From the NCBI GenBank assembly GCA_016841745.1, contig JAENYO010000005.1, positions 146,439 to 210,438 of the forward strand: DNA of 64,000 nucleotides. Direction: 5' to 3'. Positions 8,841 through 17,332 of this stretch are shown here, piece after piece. This DNA comes from Acetomicrobium hydrogeniformans (GTDB lineage Bacteria; Synergistota; Synergistia; Synergistales; JAFGMB01). The position numbers and the translations under genes were made by a program. Under the pieces are notes generated by a model. The model saw only the letters and a list, made by a program, of their open reading frames with translations, was not told where the DNA came from and ran no database searches. How positions within the stretch are numbered: position 1 is the stretch's first letter; each line of letters opens with the position of its first letter.

Positions 8841-8868
8841 AAAGCCGGGCAGGATACTGCCCGGCTTT
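8841..8868 (+). terminator. Strong hairpin after the threonine dehydratase gene
   Basis: A perfect 12-bp stem, AAAGCCGGGCAG paired with CTGCCCGGCTTT, closes a GATA loop. There is no long T run after it on the plus strand, but the stem ends in TTT followed by AT. It lies 63 bp past the stop codon and could also stop transcription arriving from the minus strand. Just before it, 8774-8800 is low-complexity sequence with GATTTTGGATT repeated. Confidence 0.75.
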
Positions 8869-8885
8869 ATGTCGTGGAATGTTTA

Positions 8886-8996
8886 TCAGGCTTCAACTTT
8901 TTCGGTGCGGTCTCTTTCTCTTTCTTTTGCATGATAGAGAGCCTGATCTGCCCGGGAAAACAGGCTGGAATAAACTATACTAAGCACAAACTGTTT
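8886..8996 (-). pseudogene. C-terminal remnant of a GGDEF (diguanylate cyclase) protein
   Basis: Read on the minus strand, the 36 codons before the TGA at 8886-8888 include SRADQALYHAKERERDR followed by TEKVEA. This is the characteristic last helix of GGDEF domains (typically RADxALYxAKxxGRNR). Upstream of about 8970 the match is lost and a stop appears at 8997-8999. The catalytic GGDEF loop and everything N-terminal are missing, so this is a decayed or truncated gene end, not a functional cyclase. It lies between the terminator at 8841 and the transposase gene, which suggests the element or a linked deletion removed the rest. Confidence 0.7.
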
Positions 8997-9068
8997 TTAC
9001 TGAAAGTAATTTTACAGCATTTTTGAGATTTGACTGTACAGATAAGAACAAGTCTTGACTGAAAAGTG

Positions 9069-9914
9069 TTATTTCTTTTCGAATTCTTTGACTGCCTTGC
9101 TTACCGTTGAATAATGGACCCCGAAATGATTTCCAACTTCCTTAAGGGTGAACTGACCTGAAAGATATGCCCTTGCCATGGCTTCTTTGCGGTTCGAATA
9201 TTCAACATCAAAGTATTCGAAGGTTTTCATGGGATTTTTTTTCTGTTCCCATGGAATTTCTGAAAGATCTTTTCCAAAATTGTAGTTTTCCTGGAGTTCA
9301 GCAATAAATTCCGCACTTCCCAGGAAGATCTGGTGCCTTATCTCCTTATCCAGGTCTATTTCTAATTGTAAACTCTCTTCAACAAAGTCCATGTAAAGGG
9401 TTCTGGCCCGCTTCTTTGCTCTGCCAAAACATGAAAGGATCAGGTAAGGGTTGAGCCATTTCTCTCGGGCATCAAGTCCGGCAGTGGACCGGTAACTGCT
9501 CCATCGATAATCTTCGGCCTTTTCTGCTATGCCTGCCAGGACGGGGGTAAGGGCCACATACCGCGCAAGTTCTTTGAGGTAGGGTTTCTTTTCTACAAGG
9601 ATGGATTTGAATCTTCCCTGGAACAGATGCCCTGCCCCGTCATGACGACGGTTGAAGGTCTGTGTGTAGACTCCGTTAAGCAGGCGCATGCCTTTTGAGA
9701 GATTTGCCTCGGGGGTTTCAATGATCAGATGGTAATGGTCTATCATCAGGCAATAGCCGTGACATATCCATCCCATTCTTGAAATGGTATTGCCCAGGAT
9801 ATCAAGAAATACTTCCCTGTCCTCCTCATTCATGTAAATATCCTGTTTTGCGTTTCCCCTTGAGGTTATCAGATACAGGGCGCCTTTGAATTCAATTCTT
9901 AGTGGTCTGCTCAT
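9069..9914 (-). mobile_element. REP-associated tyrosine transposase (RAYT, Y1_Tnp family) gene
   Basis: The product is about 281 aa from the ATG at 9912-9914, beginning MSRPLRIEFKGALYLIT. The frame extends 16 codons further up without a better start. It has the Y1/HUH transposase features of the RAYT group: N-terminal YLITSRGN, HUH-type motif DHYHLIIETP (His-x-His) near residue 79, and GHLFQGRFKSILVE; the catalytic tyrosine should lie in the ELARYVALTP region. The C-terminus has a helix-turn-helix (LKEVGNHFGVHYSTVSKAVKEF) that probably binds DNA. RAYTs are usually single-copy, domesticated-like genes linked to repetitive palindromic sequences. The gene is complete. A 14-bp sequence just upstream recurs at 24382. 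Confidence 0.9.
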
Positions 9915-9946
9915 GGTTAAAGAATACATCAAGAATAATATTATTC

Positions 9947-9970
9947 CAAGACCTGACCCCAAATTGTCAG
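9947..9970 (-). repeat. RAYT-linked repeat end, copy 1 (GGGGTCAGGTCTTG core)
   Basis: Read on the minus strand, 33 bp upstream of the transposase ATG, the sequence is CTGACAATTT followed by the 14-mer GGGGTCAGGTCTTG. The same 14-mer recurs on the plus strand at 24382-24395, there followed by AATTGACAG. Sharing a 14-mer beside a CTGACAATT / AATTGACAG-like flank is unlikely by chance in 64 kb. I take it as the end of the mobile unit or a target repeat recognised by the RAYT protein. From memory, similar sequence is common next to such transposase genes in many genomes. Confidence 0.6.
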
Positions 9971-9996
9971 AGATAGGGGGATTGAAGTTTTATCGT

Positions 9997-10557
9997 TTAT
10001 TGTTCGTCTTCGGGCTTGTTCCAGAGGTTACAGCAGGCTTCCTTAGCGGCTTCCTGGTTCAGCCTCAGGGTTTCCAGCTTGAAGGCTTCTATGATCTTCT
10101 GGAAGTCTGGCATGAGGATGTTTTCTCCCTCCTGCTTAATAACGCAGATGAGGTTTTCCCCTAGAAATGTGCCCTTAAGAGTGGCGTCAAGCTGCTTTTC
10201 CGAGACGTTGTAGATCCTTCTCACGTTATCCACGGCAATGCCTGTCCTTATTCCCTGTTCCCCGAATTCAAGAATAATGAGCTTTTTCTGGTCTACGGAA
10301 AGAGATGACTCAATTTTCAGGAATTCCGCCAGGTCTATAACGGGCAGTATCTCGCCCCTTATGGTGGAGACTCCAAGCAGGGCGGCCGGTGTTTGGGGTA
10401 TGGCCCTCACTTCCTCAAGGCGTATTATCTCCCTGACGCTGCTCACATCGGCGGCAAAGACCTGTTCTCCAAGCTCAAATATCACCATCTGCATCATGGT
10501 TTCGCCCTGTTTTTGAATCTTCTCACTTTGTCCTCTTTCTGATGTAAGGCTTTTCAT
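9997..10557 (-). CDS. cheW: CheW-type coupling protein (first copy)
   Basis: The product is 186 residues with a full CheW fold starting near MVIFELGEQVFAADVSSVREI and including RGEILPVIDLAEFL and GIAVDNVRRIYNV. It couples chemoreceptors to the CheA kinase. A ~22-residue polar N-terminal tail precedes the fold, and about 25 residues follow it, including a cysteine pair (EACCNLW). The best start is the ATG at 10555-10557, with AGGGGG upstream; an internal Met-Met at residues 21-22 is possible. It is downstream of flgG on the same strand (36-bp gap), probably as the last gene of that operon. A second CheW lies at 19968, so the two may serve different receptors or arrays. Confidence 0.9.
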   Translation of the reverse strand: MKSLTSERGQSEKIQKQGETMMQMVIFELGEQVFAADVSSVREIIRLEEVRAIPQTPAALLGVSTIRGEILPVIDLAEFLKIESSLSVDQKKLIILEFGEQGIRTGIAVDNVRRIYNVSEKQLDATLKGTFLGENLICVIKQEGENILMPDFQKIIEAFKLETLRLNQEAAKEACCNLWNKPEDEQ

Positions 10558-10593
10558 CTTTCTTTACCCCCTGGTCAGGTTCCTATTAAAGGG

Positions 10594-11385
10594 TTATCCC
10601 TTTTTCATTGAATTAGCTATGGCAAGAAGGTCGTCGGCGGTCTGGATGGCCTTTGACCCGGCTTCGTAGGCTCTCTGGGCGGTGATCATGCTCACCATTT
10701 CCTCCACTACCTGCACGTTGCTTCTTTCAATGGTACCCTGCACTATAGAGCCAATTCCATCCTCGGAGGGTGTGGCCACTATGGGTGCTCCGCTTGCATC
10801 GGTCTCAAGGAACAGGCTTTTTCCTGTTGCCAGAAGTCCTGCCGGGTTAACAAAGCGGGCCAGTTCGATTTCCCCTATCTCCTGGAAGAGGGGATCGTCT
10901 GCTACTTTTACCGATACTATGCCTGTGTCGCTAATGCTTATCTCGGTGGCATCCTCCGGAATTGTCACGGCAGGTTCCAGAAGGTATCCATCAGATGTTA
11001 CCATCTGGCCTTCCCCGTCTATGCTGAAGGCACCGTTCCTGGTGTAGGCTATTGTTCCGTTGGGGAGAATGACCTGGAAAAAGCCGTCGCCCTGGATCAT
11101 AATGTCCGTGGGATTATCGGTGACCTCAGCAGTTCCCTGTCCCATCATTCGCGTGGTTCCCGTAACTCTGCTGCCAAGACCCACCTGCACACCGGTGGGT
11201 ACTGTGGAACCTGGCTCCACGGGTGCACCCGGCTCCCGGTCTATCTGGTAGAGAAGATCCTCGAAATCCGCACGCTGTTTCTTGAAGCCTGAGGTGTTAA
11301 CATTGGCAAGGTTGTTGGAAATGACGTCCAGATTCGTCTGCTGGGCTTTCATGCCAGATGCTGCCGACCAAAGGGCCCTGATCAT
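10594..11385 (-). CDS. flgG: Flagellar distal rod protein FlgG
   Basis: This 263-aa rod protein has the N-terminal rod/hook motif ([20 protein letters not shown], then [14 protein letters not shown]), a central [12 protein letters not shown] ... [10 protein letters not shown] segment, and the C-terminal helix [20 protein letters not shown]. FlgG forms the distal rod that spans the P and L rings. The ATG at 11383-11385 (MIRALW) sits 9 nt after AAGGGGA and is preferred over a GTG three codons upstream. flgG here is well separated from the other rod genes (flgF, flgC, flgB at 49.5-51.2 kb). It follows a YaaR-like gene and precedes cheW. The length matches the family, and the distinction from FlgF rests on the Ala/Met-rich N-terminus and length. 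Confidence 0.93.
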   Translation of the reverse strand: MIRALWSAASGMKAQQTNLDVISNNLANVNTSGFKKQRADFEDLLYQIDREPGAPVEPGSTVPTGVQVGLGSRVTGTTRMMGQGTAEVTDNPTDIMIQGDGFFQVILPNGTIAYTRNGAFSIDGEGQMVTSDGYLLEPAVTIPEDATEISISDTGIVSVKVADDPLFQEIGEIELARFVNPAGLLATGKSLFLETDASGAPIVATPSEDGIGSIVQGTIERSNVQVVEEMVSMITAQRAYEAGSKAIQTADDLLAIANSMKKG

Positions 11386-11419
11386 ATGCTTCACTCCCCT
11401 TTTCTTTATCGAGTCAATA

Positions 11420-11866
11420 TCATGCCAGGAGGGACAGGAGGCATCCCCGGATCTCCGTGGTTATACCCATGACCCTGCTTCTTTTTCCTTCCCGGCCTAT
11501 TGCCTCTTCAAGCTCGCTGAGTCCCTTGCGGGTCCTGTCGATCAGTAATCGGGAAGCTCCGCACATCATGGAAAAGTCCCTTCGTACCTCCAGCATGGCC
11601 TCCGCCTTCTGAAGTATCTGTCCCACAACGCTTCGGTATTCCTCCAGGACCTTGTCAGAAGGAAAGCGGAAAAGCTTCTCCGCCACAATCTCCAGGTCGC
11701 TCAGGATCTCCCTGGTCTCCACCCTCAGAAGATCTTCCTCGAAGTTTGTCTCTCCTGAAGCTTTTGTCTTTAACTGAAGTCTTCCGGCTTGGGCCCCCTT
11801 TGAACTTTCCATAAAGGGTTTTTCCAGAAATATCCCTTCAGCAACGCTGTTACCGGAAATGCTCAT
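11420..11866 (-). CDS. YaaR-family (DUF327) protein
   Basis: The product is a 148-residue soluble helical protein. The pattern of an N-terminal polar stretch, central helices ([27 protein letters not shown]) and a closing I-R-G-x-L-L-x-L-L-A motif ([11 protein letters not shown]) matches the YaaR/DUF327 family. Its biochemical function is not known; members are often found near flagellar genes. It starts ATG with AGGTGG just upstream, and Met-19 is an alternative start. It lies between an exported coiled-coil protein and flgG, 34 bp upstream of flgG, so a role in flagellar assembly is a reasonable inference from context. Confidence 0.65.
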   Translation of the reverse strand: MSISGNSVAEGIFLEKPFMESSKGAQAGRLQLKTKASGETNFEEDLLRVETREILSDLEIVAEKLFRFPSDKVLEEYRSVVGQILQKAEAMLEVRRDFSMMCGASRLLIDRTRKGLSELEEAIGREGKRSRVMGITTEIRGCLLSLLA

Positions 11867-11968
11867 TCACCGGGCCACCTTTCGGGAACTCGGCCCTTCC
11901 TGTAAAAGGGAAGGGACTCCTCATAGAGTATCGGTCTTCCCTCCCCTGCTCTTGAATGGAAAAGCAGG

Positions 11969-13135
11969 TTATTCAAGGGAGGAGATGTACCATCCGTTCT
12001 TCAGCTCCGAAAGCTTCAGGAGGACAGAACGGAGTGTTCGTACCACCAGCAGTTTATGGGCGAAGATCACTCTTGTCCCGCCCTTCTCGCCCTCATCCTT
12101 GAACTTTGAGTCAAGGGGAAGTTTTCCGGGCAGGGACTTACCCTTCAACAGGGTTTCCAGGTCTTTTGCGCTCTTTATCTCCTCCCGGAAGGCTGGCGAA
12201 AGGAATTTCAGCATCTCCTCTGAGTCGCCCTTTTTCCAGGCTACCAGGAAAAGTTTCACTACCTGGTTTCGACTGAAACCGGGAAGAATGGGAGCATGTT
12301 CTTCCATACGGGGGGGATAGCTCACCTCCGGAAGAGTCACTTCCTTCTGTTCAGCAAAAAGGGATTTCTGTTTCTGGGCCAGTTCCGCCAGGGTCTCATC
12401 GAGTCTCTGCCGAAGAAGGTTCTTCTGGGATGAGAGGGCCTCTATCTGTTGAAGCAGGCTGGTTTTCTCCTTCTCCCACTTTTTCTGATTTTCCTCCAGT
12501 TCCTTTTTCCGGACCTCCTTAGCCTGGAGCTGCATCTCCTGAACTTCTGCAACGGAGACCGCCTCAGACCTTTTCTTAACCTTTTCTGCAACTTCCTTCC
12601 TCAGCCGGTTGTCATGGTCCTCGGTAAACTCGAAGGTCAGCTCCTTTCCCCGGTCGGGAAGGAGCACCAGTTCAAAGGGGCCGTCCACAGAGGGAAAGAA
12701 GACCAGTCCCTGTACCAGTCCCGTTATGGGACTGTCGAAAAGGCTGTCGTAGGAAGTGGGAGCCAGTCTTTCCCCATCGGAGGTCTGGAGAAAGAACCTT
12801 TCCGATAGAGGTTTCAGTTCCATGGCCCTCTGCGTGTAGCTGTGAAAGGAAAGGAGAACCGGGGTGGACTCATCCATCTTCAGGGAGCTGCGGAAATCCT
12901 CCGCTATCTTGCCAGTGGGGTCCCCAGCTCCACTCGTGTTGGCTCTAACCCAGGGATCCACCACATCCTCCGGGTAGTGCACCGCCCATACCAGGAAGTC
13001 CCTGCCCCAGCGGAAGGCTGTCCTGCCGTCCAGAACGGTCTCCACCGAGTTAATCGCACCACTTGAGGGGGCACTGAAAAGTAACAGGATAAGGGCTAAT
13101 GTAACAATAACGAAGTTAAGGTTTTTTCGGATCAT
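11969..13135 (-). CDS. Exported coiled-coil protein of unknown function
   Basis: I do not recognise the family. The product is about 388 aa from the ATG at 13133-13135, which has AGGGAGG seven bases upstream; the open frame extends 36 codons further without support. It has an N-terminal signal peptide (basic MIRKN, hydrophobic VTLALILLLF, then SAPSSGA), a globular region to about residue 180, a coiled coil rich in E/K/Q at about 180-290, and a C-terminal region of about 90 residues (SRNQVVKLFLVAWKKGD to the end). Periplasmic location is likely. It is the first gene of the minus-strand group with yaaR, flgG and cheW and diverges from fliW, so a motility role is suggested only by position. Confidence 0.75.
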   Translation of the reverse strand: MIRKNLNFVIVTLALILLLFSAPSSGAINSVETVLDGRTAFRWGRDFLVWAVHYPEDVVDPWVRANTSGAGDPTGKIAEDFRSSLKMDESTPVLLSFHSYTQRAMELKPLSERFFLQTSDGERLAPTSYDSLFDSPITGLVQGLVFFPSVDGPFELVLLPDRGKELTFEFTEDHDNRLRKEVAEKVKKRSEAVSVAEVQEMQLQAKEVRKKELEENQKKWEKEKTSLLQQIEALSSQKNLLRQRLDETLAELAQKQKSLFAEQKEVTLPEVSYPPRMEEHAPILPGFSRNQVVKLFLVAWKKGDSEEMLKFLSPAFREEIKSAKDLETLLKGKSLPGKLPLDSKFKDEGEKGGTRVIFAHKLLVVRTLRSVLLKLSELKNGWYISSLE

Positions 13136-13327
13136 GTCAAACCTCCCTATTTTTTGATTTATGTAAAGTTTTTTGCAGGCATATACAAACTCACAAAAAA
13201 TATTATAATAATAAACGTTTATATGTCTACTATAAAATAGCACTTAAGATCTAGTCGTAAATTCAGGAGAAACATGGGGCTCCGTGTTTTGGAAGAGTCC
13301 CTTTCAGGAAGGAGCTGATCTGTACCA

Positions 13328-13819
13328 ATGACGGTAAGAATAAACACTCCCCTTATGGGGGAAGTGGACGTGGAGCAGAGGGACCTCATTTTTTTCCCGA
13401 GAGGCTTGCCGGGCTTCGAAAAAATGCACCGCTGGGTACTGGCGGGAGAGGATGATGACTGTATAAAGTGGCTTATCTCCGCCGACCTGGGGCAGATAAC
13501 ACTGCCGGTGGCGGACCCGGCCCTGGTGGACTCGAATTACTCCCCCTCCATTCCTTTAGAGGTTCTGGAGGAACTGGAGATAGGGAGGATGGAGGATGCC
13601 CTTCTGGTGGTGATCCTTAATATTCCCCGACAGGAACCATGGAAGGGAACGGCTAACCTTTTGGCACCCCTGGTGATCAACCCCGCAAGCCGAAGGGGCA
13701 GACAGGTGGTTCTTTTCGACGAACGCTACAGCGTCTATTCTCCCCTGATTTCCGAAAAGGAAGTGGCTCGGATAGAAACCGAAGAGGCAGACACTACCGA
13801 AGAAAAGGGGAATAACTGA
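13328..13819 (+). CDS. fliW: Flagellar assembly factor FliW
   Basis: The product is 163 residues. The N-terminal MTVRINTPLMGEVDVEQRDL, the signature FPRGLPGFE and the C-terminal NLLAPLVINPASRRGRQVVL are FliW landmarks. FliW binds both newly made flagellin and the RNA-binding protein CsrA; when flagellin is low it releases less and CsrA represses flagellin translation. It overlaps csrA by one base (TGATG), so the two are translationally coupled, and the flagellin gene follows directly. A tail of about 15 acidic residues after the fold is the only unusual part. The ATG start has GAAGGAG-like sequence upstream. Confidence 0.95.
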   Translation: MTVRINTPLMGEVDVEQRDLIFFPRGLPGFEKMHRWVLAGEDDDCIKWLISADLGQITLPVADPALVDSNYSPSIPLEVLEELEIGRMEDALLVVILNIPRQEPWKGTANLLAPLVINPASRRGRQVVLFDERYSVYSPLISEKEVARIETEEADTTEEKGNN

Positions 13820-14097
13820 TGCTTGTCCTCACCAGGCGCAAAGGTGAAAGCATAGTTCTGGATGTGGGTAACGGCATAGAGATAACCGTCATTGAGGCGG
13901 GCAACGGCTCCGTGAGACTCGGCATAGATGCTCCCCGGTCGGTGGATGTGTGGCGCAAGGAAGTGCTCCTCCAGGTGCGGGACTCCAACAGGGCCGCAGC
14001 CCAGTTGCCCGAAGAGGGCCTGGAGGGCTTGCAGAACCTCCTGAAAAAGTGCAGTCGTACCCAGGAAGGCGAAGGCCAGGACAATGGAAGCCCTTGA
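13819..14097 (+). CDS. csrA: Carbon storage regulator CsrA (RNA-binding translational repressor)
   Basis: The first ~58 residues are canonical CsrA ([41 protein letters not shown]). The protein binds GGA motifs in RNA hairpin loops and usually blocks ribosome binding. The product is 92 aa; a C-terminal extension of about 30 residues (rich in E, Q, G) goes beyond the usual 60-75 aa length. This is common in FliW-containing bacteria. The ATG overlaps the fliW stop. The flagellin mRNA leader just downstream contains a GGA hairpin and a GGA in its ribosome site, so this gene probably controls its own neighbour. Confidence 0.96.
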   Translation: MLVLTRRKGESIVLDVGNGIEITVIEAGNGSVRLGIDAPRSVDVWRKEVLLQVRDSNRAAAQLPEEGLEGLQNLLKKCSRTQEGEGQDNGSP

Positions 14098-14271
14098 GGC
14101 TGTTGAAGCTCTGGAGGGAGTTGCCCAATCTGGCTCCTTCAGGGATGAAACCTGGCAGCAGTATGACCCTCAGAATCCCTATAAATATTTTTTTGTTTCC
14201 ACAACTCAAGACTCTTATATTTCTCCACGAGGGGCAGAGTCCAGCCGGCGGATTTTGCCCGGAAGCGTTTC

Positions 14272-14310
14272 GGATTCCACGGAAGGAATTTCACACAACT
14301 TACAAGGAGG
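14272..14310 (+). promoter_or_regulatory. Candidate CsrA sites in the flagellin mRNA leader
   Basis: ATTCC (14274-14278) pairs with GGAAT (14285-14289) to make a 5-bp stem, extended by one G-U pair, around the six-base loop ACGGAA, which presents GGA at 14281-14283. A second GGA (14306-14308) lies inside the ribosome-binding sequence ACAAGGAGG just 10 nt before the flagellin ATG. Paired sites, one in a hairpin loop and one over the Shine-Dalgarno, are the known CsrA arrangement in the B. subtilis hag leader. FliW and CsrA are encoded immediately upstream. This is a prediction from sequence and context. Confidence 0.6.
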
Positions 14311-14320
14311 TTTCAGCAAT

Positions 14321-16738
14321 ATGCGTATTTACCACAATATCAACTCTATGGTAACCCAGAATAGCCTCAAAGCTAACGACAGCTCCCTTTCCAAGTCTCT
14401 TACAAGGCTTTCCACAGGACTTCGCATCAACAGCGCGGCCGACGATGCAGCAGGACTGGCCATCTCCGAGAAGATGAGAGCCCAGACCTCCGGACTCGAT
14501 CAGGCAGTGAGCAACTCCCAGGACGGCATTTCCCTCATCCAGACCGCAGAGGGCGCCCTTAACGAGACCCAGTCCATCCTCCAGAGGATGAGAGAACTCT
14601 CAGTCCAGGCATCCAACGACACCCTTACTTCCAATGACCGCCAGGCCATCCAGGGTGAGATCGACCAGCTCACCGAGGAGATCGACCGTATTTCCGACAC
14701 CACAACCTTCAACACAAAGAAGCTTCTTGACGGTTCAGCCTCGGCCATAACCTCCACAGATAACGCTGACACAAGTGTTTTCGCCAGAGGTTCCGTAACC
14801 AACGAAGGAAACTACAAGATATCCGTAGATCTTCTTCAGGCCGGTGCGGGTCAGGTACAGCAGAGTGATACTTTCGTTATTGCTCAGGGTGAGAACAATG
14901 TTACAGATCTAACCATTGATTCTACCAGTGGTGTTACTCAACTCAAAGCCAATGACCTTCAGGCAGGGGATTATGGTATAAAAATTGACGCTGATCACGC
15001 TGCAAGAGCTGCAGCGAGTTTTACAGAAGTAAGTGCCGATCAGGATGCAGCATCTACGGCAGCTAGTTTTGTTGGAGGGGAAACTCTCACTGTAGGATCG
15101 GCAGCAGGAACTGATACAGGAACTCTAAATGCTTCATTGGTGTTAGAAGTAGCAAGTTTCGATGAAGCCGCTGATACTGTAACTTATAATGTTTCTGGAG
15201 ATGCTTATAAGCTGGATGGAACACACTTTAATGTTGCAGAAGGTACCACCATTACTTTCAGCTTGAATGGTCTCGATGATGCTGCAGTTGCAACACTTGA
15301 TAAATCCAGCCTGGTTCAGGACGATGGAACAACTGCCTCCCTTGAGGACATTGTGTTCAGCAATGATGGTGCAGCAACTGCTGATAGTCTGGCCGCCACT
15401 GATTTTACTGCTGGCGACAAATTTGTAGTCAACATCGTGGCTGGAGACGGAGCTACTGCAACAGATGACGTTGTTATTCAGCATGGTTACGACGGAACAG
15501 CCCCAGTAGATGACCCTGGAGCGGATAACGGTTCTCAGCTTTTTGCGTTTGCTTCCGGAACCTGGGACAATACAAGTACTGATCTTCAGTTCTCCACAGT
15601 CGGAGCTGACGCTAGTGGAACTACTTTTACGACTTATGAAGGTCAAGTCAGCCTGACTATTGGTGGTGCGACCGACTCCACTGAAGCTGTTGCATTAAGC
15701 TTTGGCGATGCTGTAGGTGAAGTTGCAACCTCTGCTACTAAACTTAAAGATATTGATAAATTTACCAATGCTAATGGGATCAACCTTCTCGATGATCCCC
15801 AGACTCTTACTATTGTTCAGGGTGATGGAACAAAGGCCTCAGTAACTCTTTATGCTGACGATACTTTGGGGGATCTGGAAAACAAGCTTAACGATGCAGT
15901 CTCATCGTTGCTTGGGCAAGACGCATATATTGCTAGTTCTGCGGATGAAACCAACATCGTACAATTTATTGATTCTGGAGAGATTACAGCCGATACAAAC
16001 TTCTCTGCTCAGGGAAGTTTCGTGATCAGCAGTGCCGTTACCGGAGCATCTGGTGAATTGAACTTTGTCGGTAGCGAAGGCATAATCAATGCACTTGGTC
16101 TCACCGAGGTCCAGGCCAGCCAGGAAAACCGTTTCTCCGTGGATGTGACCAATGCTAACACCGGTGCTTCAATTGCAAGTGACGTGGAGCTTACGAGCAA
16201 TACTCTTGTGGGTGTGGTAGATGCCAATATCGATGTCCAGTTCGACAAGATGGCAGCTACTGATGTTGCGTGGAATGCAACATCCAAGAGCTGGGACATG
16301 ACTGCCAGCAGCAGTTCCACAGACATCAACATCCACATCGCTGCCAACTCCACCAACTTCCAGATCGGAGCAAACCAGGGTGAGACCATGAGCATCGACC
16401 TGGGCAACATGTCAGCTTCCTCCCTTGGCGTTGACAATATTCTTATAACCGATACAGCCAGCGCTTCCCGTTCTATCTCTGTTCTTGACAGCGCTATCAA
16501 CAAGGTGTCCAACCAGAGGGCTGGTCTTGGTGCTTACCAGAACCGCCTTGAGCACACCATCAACAACCTGAGTACGGCCAGTACCAACCTCACCGCCGCC
16601 GAAAGCCGTATTCGCGACGTTGACATGGCCGCCGAGATGACCGAGTTCACCAAGAACCAGATCCTTATGCAGGCCGCCAACTCCATGCTTGGCCAGGCCA
16701 ACCAGCTTCCACAGCAGGTCCTCTCCCTCCTCAGGTAG
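14321..16738 (+). CDS. fliC: Flagellin, extra-long form
   Basis: The true start is the ATG at 14321, 10 nt after AAGGAGG; the frame is open for 79 codons further upstream, which is not coding. The product is about 805 aa, far above the usual 270-500. The N-terminal D0/D1 ([60 protein letters not shown]) and C-terminal D1/D0 ([57 protein letters not shown]) are canonical and conserved. The middle ~550 residues (about 150-700) are acidic, rich in A/D/T/S/G with few aromatic or charged clusters, and probably form a large surface domain. No sigma-28 promoter was recognised upstream. Expression is probably controlled by CsrA and FliW. A strong terminator follows. Confidence 0.95.
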   Translation: MRIYHNINSMVTQNSLKANDSSLSKSLTRLSTGLRINSAADDAAGLAISEKMRAQTSGLDQAVSNSQDGISLIQTAEGALNETQSILQRMRELSVQASNDTLTSNDRQAIQGEIDQLTEEIDRISDTTTFNTKKLLDGSASAITSTDNADTSVFARGSVTNEGNYKISVDLLQAGAGQVQQSDTFVIAQGENNVTDLTIDSTSGVTQLKANDLQAGDYGIKIDADHAARAAASFTEVSADQDAASTAASFVGGETLTVGSAAGTDTGTLNASLVLEVASFDEAADTVTYNVSGDAYKLDGTHFNVAEGTTITFSLNGLDDAAVATLDKSSLVQDDGTTASLEDIVFSNDGAATADSLAATDFTAGDKFVVNIVAGDGATATDDVVIQHGYDGTAPVDDPGADNGSQLFAFASGTWDNTSTDLQFSTVGADASGTTFTTYEGQVSLTIGGATDSTEAVALSFGDAVGEVATSATKLKDIDKFTNANGINLLDDPQTLTIVQGDGTKASVTLYADDTLGDLENKLNDAVSSLLGQDAYIASSADETNIVQFIDSGEITADTNFSAQGSFVISSAVTGASGELNFVGSEGIINALGLTEVQASQENRFSVDVTNANTGASIASDVELTSNTLVGVVDANIDVQFDKMAATDVAWNATSKSWDMTASSSSTDINIHIAANSTNFQIGANQGETMSIDLGNMSASSLGVDNILITDTASASRSISVLDSAINKVSNQRAGLGAYQNRLEHTINNLSTASTNLTAAESRIRDVDMAAEMTEFTKNQILMQAANSMLGQANQLPQQVLSLLR

Positions 16739-16774
16739 TATCCCCGAACCGTAACCGTCAACAACTACAACCAC

Positions 16775-16807
16775 AACGAGGCGAGCCCACGGGCCCGCCT
16801 CGTTTTC
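16775..16807 (+). terminator. Intrinsic terminator of the flagellin gene
   Basis: AACGAGGCG pairs with CGCCTCGTT, with an inner GCCC/GGGC stem, one bulged base on each side and a two-base tip. The right arm runs directly into TTTT. It begins about 37 bp after the flagellin stop. It is a textbook intrinsic terminator and closes the fliW-csrA-flagellin unit. Confidence 0.9.
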
Positions 16808-17041
16808 CCCACCCCCCAACTTTCATACAACGAGGTTAAGCCCAACCTCCAATTCATCCAACATTTTTAAAGATTACTCTAAGTCTTTAAGGGAGAAATA
16901 TTAGTTCTTTTAAAGGGTTTTCAAAATCAAACAGTTTAAAGAGCCAAAAGGCTTGAAATTAATAGCTGTTGCTTTAGCAGAATGAAAGAAACCTGTTGAC
17001 AGTATATAGAGGATATGTTTAAGTTATAACACTAGATATGG

Positions 17042-17050
17042 TGATATGAT
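17042..17050 (+). promoter_or_regulatory. Candidate extended -10 for the riboswitch transcript
   Basis: TGATATGAT has a TG upstream of TATGAT (one mismatch from TATAAT), which makes an extended -10 and would place the transcription start near 17057, some 20 nt before the riboswitch. An alternative pair, TTGACA at 16996-17001 with TAAGTT at 17020-17025, is also plausible. Neither is conclusive. The rest of 16808-17040 holds no gene that I can support. Confidence 0.4.
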
Positions 17051-17077
17051 TTGCACCTTAGACAAAGTGAGAAAGTT

Positions 17078-17165
17078 GAAAAATGGCAAAACCGCCGAAA
17101 GACGGTGACGCAAAGCTGCGGGTCTAAAGCCTAAGGGTCATGATAGCCGGGTTGCCGAATATTAT
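17078..17165 (+). promoter_or_regulatory. Cyclic di-GMP-I riboswitch (GEMM class I)
   Basis: The sequence has the class I architecture: a P2 stem ACCGCCGAAAGACGGU with a GAAA tetraloop, then the junction GACGCAAAGCUGCGGGUC, CUAAAGCCUAAGG, and the conserved AUGAUAGCCGGGUUGCCG. The conserved ligand-binding and tetraloop-receptor bases of known c-di-GMP-I aptamers are present. It lies about 170 bp before an uncharacterised gene (17333) and is followed by a terminator hairpin and T7 run at 17183-17219, so ligand binding probably controls whether transcription continues. Whether c-di-GMP turns the gene on or off cannot be read safely from sequence alone. Confidence 0.93.
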
Positions 17166-17182
17166 GAAGAATTATGTTCGGT

Positions 17183-17219
17183 ACACCTTGGGGTTAATAT
17201 TTCTCGAAGGTGTTTTTTT
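17183..17219 (+). terminator. Riboswitch expression-platform terminator
   Basis: ACACCTT pairs with AAGGTGT, with a 17-nt loop, and the right arm runs into seven Ts. Base pairing of the left arm with the aptamer's end (TTCGGTACACC) could provide an alternative structure. It sits between the aptamer and the gene at 17333, as expected for a transcriptional switch. Confidence 0.75.
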
Positions 17220-17332
17220 ATTCATCCGGGAGCAAGAGAGAGAATTAAGTTGTTTTAAATAACGTTATTTATGTTACAATAAACTTCAAATGAATAATGA
17301 ACGATTTTTCAAACTCTAAGGAGGGTGAAATT

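Noticed and set aside
14084-14320. N-terminal extension of flagellin by ~79 codons
   Set aside because: The canonical flagellin N-terminus begins at the ATG at 14321 behind a strong ribosome site; the extension covers the CsrA leader.
14100-14320. Sigma-28 promoter for flagellin
   Set aside because: Scanned for TAAA-N15-GCCGATAA; no convincing match. The gene may be read from the fliW-csrA promoter or from an unrecognised one.
15143-15646. Minus-strand frame inside flagellin
   Set aside because: Low-complexity antisense of a biased coding region; no promoter, ribosome site or domain.
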